The notes under the pieces are model-generated. The model saw only the letters and a program-made list of their open reading frames with translations. It was not told the origin of the DNA and did not search any database. 10,363 nt of DNA from contig JAJXSQ010000044.1 of the NCBI GenBank assembly GCA_021784495.1, positions 1 through 10,363 of the forward strand, in the 5' to 3' direction. The position numbers and the translations under genes were made by a program. Shown piece after piece: positions 8,589 through 10,363 of the stretch. Position 1 is the stretch's first letter. Every line of letters begins with the position of its first letter. This stretch comes from Myxococcales bacterium. Its GTDB lineage: Bacteria; Myxococcota; Myxococcia; Myxococcales; Anaeromyxobacteraceae.

Positions 8589-9302
8589 TCAGCCGAGCGC
8601 GGCCAGCTGGAGCTCGCGGAGCCGCGCGCACCCCTCGAGCGCCAGGTCGAGCATGGCGTCGAGCTCGCGGCGGGCGAAGGCCTTGCCCTCGGCGGTCCCC
8701 TGGACCTCGACGAGGTTCCCCTCCCCGGTCGCCACCACGTTCATGTCCACCTCGGCGGTCGAGTCCTCCCCGTAGTCGAGGTCGAGCAGCGGGCGCCCGG
8801 CGACCATCCCCACGCTCACCGCGGCCACGCTCCGCGCGACCGGGTTCGCCTTGAGCTTCCCCGCCCGCTGCAGCGCGCGGACGGCGAGCGAGAGCGCCAC
8901 CCAGGCGCCGGTGATCGCCGCCGTCCGGGTGCCGCCGTCGGCCTGGAGCACGTCGCAGTCGAGGGTCACCGTCCGCACCCCGAGCGCCCGCAGGTCGATC
9001 GAGGCGCGGAGCGCCCGGCCGACGAGCCGCTGGATCTCCAGCGTCCGGCCGCCCTGCTTCCCGCGCGCCGCCTCGCGCGCCATCCGCTCGTGGGTCGAGC
9101 GCGGCAGCATCCCGTACTCGGCGGTCACCCAGCCGGCGCCGGTCCCCTGGACGTGCGGCGGGACCCGGTCCTCGAGCGAGGCGGTGCAGAGCACCTGGGT
9201 GTCGCCGAAGCGGGCCAGGCAGGAGCCCTCGGCGTACTTCGAGGCGCCCGGCTCGAGGACGATCTTCCGGAGGTCACGTTCGGCGCGGCCGCTGGTTCGC
9301 AT
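8589..9302 (-). CDS. rph: RNase PH, tRNA 3'-processing phosphorolytic exoribonuclease
   Basis: Phosphate-dependent 3'-5' exoribonuclease that trims tRNA 3' ends and other RNAs; known members form a hexamer ring. The product is 237 residues, almost exactly the E. coli length. Conserved blocks are visible throughout: AEGSCLARFGDTQVLCTAS near the N-terminus, GWVTAEYGMLPRSTHER, the GKQGGRTLEIQRLVGRALR block, LDCDVLQADGGTRTAAITGA, and DMNVVATGEGNLVEVQGTAEG near the C-terminus. The ATG at 9302 gives MRTSGR, which aligns with MRPAGR of E. coli. The same frame is open about 75 codons further upstream, but that stretch does not look like protein of this family. No Shine-Dalgarno is visible; the bases before ATG are CCCCGCCCCT. 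rdgB follows 43 bp downstream and the tRNA cluster after that. Confidence 0.96.
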   Translation of the reverse strand: MRTSGRAERDLRKIVLEPGASKYAEGSCLARFGDTQVLCTASLEDRVPPHVQGTGAGWVTAEYGMLPRSTHERMAREAARGKQGGRTLEIQRLVGRALRASIDLRALGVRTVTLDCDVLQADGGTRTAAITGAWVALSLAVRALQRAGKLKANPVARSVAAVSVGMVAGRPLLDLDYGEDSTAEVDMNVVATGEGNLVEVQGTAEGKAFARRELDAMLDLALEGCARLRELQLAALG

Positions 9303-9312
9303 AGGGGCGGGG

Positions 9313-9318
9313 ATGCTA
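9313..9318 (-). promoter_or_regulatory. Possible -10 element for rph (near-leaderless start)
   Basis: TAGCAT on the minus strand ends 10 bp before the rph ATG, so transcription would begin roughly 4 nt upstream of the start codon. No good -35 is present; the best is CTGGCG at 18 bp. This would explain the missing Shine-Dalgarno, but support is limited to one hexamer. Confidence 0.3.
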
Positions 9319-9373
9319 CCCGCGCTCCCGGCGGGGCGCCAGGGGCGCGCGACGCGCGACGCCCGGCGCGATC

Positions 9374-10363
9374 CTAGGGGAGCACGATCTCCGCCGGGGC
9401 GGAGGCGGGGCCGGGATCGCCGGCCGTCGAGACCGCCGCCAGCCGGTAGGCCACCCGCCCCGCCGCGACCCGGGCGTCGACGGCGACCGCCGCGCCGGCC
9501 GCCACGGGGCCGGCCACGGCCACCCACCGGCCGGAGGGATCGCGCCGCTCGAGGAGGTAGCGGATCGAGGGGTCGGCGGGGGGCGGGAAGGAGGCCTCGA
9601 CGCGCGGGTAGGGCGTCGCCAGGAAGCGGAGCGACGGCGACGGCGGAGGCCCCAGCGCCGGGCTCCCCACGCGCACCGCCGCCGGGGCGCTCGGCGGGCT
9701 CCGGTTGCCGGCGGCGTCGACGGCGACGACCCGGTAGACGCAGGCCGCCCCGGCCACCACCCCCCGGTCGACCCAGCGCCGCTCGTCGCGCCCGAGCGGG
9801 CGCGGGGTGAGCACCACGCCCAGGTCGTCGCGGGAGCGGGCGCGCAGCACCAGGAACCCGGCCACCGCCGCCGCCGGGCCGGAGGGGCGGAAGGCGAGCG
9901 CCACCTGCCCCCCGGCGCCGTCGACGGCGACGATCACCGGCGCCGCCGGCGGCTCGGTGCGGGGGAGCTCCACCGCGAGCGGCGCCGACGGGGGCGAGGC
10001 CTGGCCGTCGAGGCCGACGGCCACCACCCGGTAGGAGAGCACCCCCAGCGCGCCGGCGGGGAGGCGATCGCGGTAGGAGGCCGTCGCCGCGGCGACCGGC
10101 CCGTCGGTGAGCGGGGCGAAGGGCCCGCCCCCGGCGGCGCGCTCGATCCGGTACCCCTGGACGACCGCGGGGTCGCCCGGATCCCAGCGCAGCTCCACCG
10201 CCCCGGTGGCCCGCGCCGCGGCGGCGCCGGTCGGCGTCGGCGGCGGCGCCGCGGCGGCCATCGTGGCCCGCACCGGCCCGGAGAACGGCCCGGCGACGCC
10301 GCGCGGATCGAGCGACGCCACCTCGTAGTAGTAGGTGCTCCCGGGACGCCCGGTGACGTCGTC
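9374..10363 (-). CDS. Tandem fibronectin type III domain protein (5'-partial)
   Basis: The 3' part of a longer gene; the frame is open through the window edge at 10363 and the real start lies outside. The 329 visible residues are the tail of one fibronectin type III (FN3) module (GSTYYYEVASLD near the window edge) and three complete modules ending at the C-terminus. Each shows the pattern of a proline-rich linker, a WDP or similar B-strand, Y-x-hydrophobic-x-R and YRVVAVD-like strands, and an SPPSAP end. Such modules are usually found in exported or surface proteins where they act as spacers or adhesive units. No catalytic domain, anchor or sorting signal is visible in this part, and no signal peptide can be judged. 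Composition is rich in Ala, Pro and Val, with no lysine in the visible 329 residues. The stop TAG lies 71 bp upstream of rph. Confidence 0.85.
   Translation of the reverse strand, partial: DDVTGRPGSTYYYEVASLDPRGVAGPFSGPVRATMAAAAPPPTPTGAAAARATGAVELRWDPGDPAVVQGYRIERAAGGGPFAPLTDGPVAAATASYRDRLPAGALGVLSYRVVAVGLDGQASPPSAPLAVELPRTEPPAAPVIVAVDGAGGQVALAFRPSGPAAAVAGFLVLRARSRDDLGVVLTPRPLGRDERRWVDRGVVAGAACVYRVVAVDAAGNRSPPSAPAAVRVGSPALGPPPSPSLRFLATPYPRVEASFPPPADPSIRYLLERRDPSGRWVAVAGPVAAGAAVAVDARVAAGRVAYRLAAVSTAGDPGPASAPAEIVLP
9377..10243 (-). repeat. Three complete tandem FN3 modules
   Basis: Protein-level repeats within the partial gene at 9374-10363. The modules run roughly 10243-9965, 9952-9668 and 9661-9377, each about 93-95 residues, the usual FN3 length. 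They diverge strongly in DNA sequence, so they do not look like recent duplications. Confidence 0.7.

Noticed and set aside
9340..9372. Tandem GCGCGAC-like repeats and small inverted repeats between the FN3 gene and rph
   Set aside because: Short, GC-only and imperfect. They are what the base composition would give by chance, so neither a terminator nor an operator is claimed.
9303..9527. A 75-residue N-terminal extension of rph
   Set aside because: It overlaps the end of the FN3 gene in another frame, is Arg/Gly-rich, and the ATG at 9302 matches the E. coli RNase PH N-terminus.

Overview
The window is a very GC-rich bacterial chromosome segment. Gene content, gene order and base composition suggest a delta-lineage bacterium of the Myxococcota, most like an Anaeromyxobacter relative. 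That placement is inferred from the sequence and not from any search. No phage, insertion sequence, CRISPR array or other mobile signature is visible. This is a conserved housekeeping locus with some unusual local details.

Layout from left to right. (1) A 5'-truncated RsmJ-like SAM-dependent methyltransferase on the plus strand (2-748) converges on lon with only 21 bp between the stop codons. (2) The minus-strand proteostasis block, in transcription order, is tig (trigger factor), clpP, clpX, lon (6493 down to 770). A promoter TTGACC-N17-TACCTC sits just upstream of tig, and gaps between genes are 19, 42 and 68 bp. The clpX-lon gap holds a strong hairpin. (3) A tRNA-Leu(TAG) gene lies immediately upstream of the tig promoter. 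(4) A small plus-strand gene (6711-7118) reads as an SspB-like ClpXP adaptor, divergent from tRNA-Leu and tig. (5) A minus-strand tRNA cluster follows, in transcription order Pro(TGG), Arg(TCG), His(GTG), Arg(TCT), Lys(CTT). It has recognisable promoters for Pro and Lys, and a 12-bp perfect-stem terminator after Lys. (6) rph (RNase PH) and rdgB (XTP/dITP pyrophosphatase) form a minus-strand pair feeding towards the tRNA cluster. (7) The window ends inside the 3' part of a gene for a protein made of tandem fibronectin type III modules.

Functionally the region covers nascent-chain folding (trigger factor), regulated proteolysis (ClpXP, Lon, and probably an SspB-type adaptor), tRNA supply and 3' maturation (tRNAs plus RNase PH), and nucleotide-pool cleaning (RdgB). 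The most interesting points are the candidate ClpXP adaptor beside its protease, the near-identical tRNA-Arg pair that differs mainly in the anticodon arm, a tRNA-Pro promoter whose -10 overlaps the rdgB stop codon, and an rph start that looks nearly leaderless.
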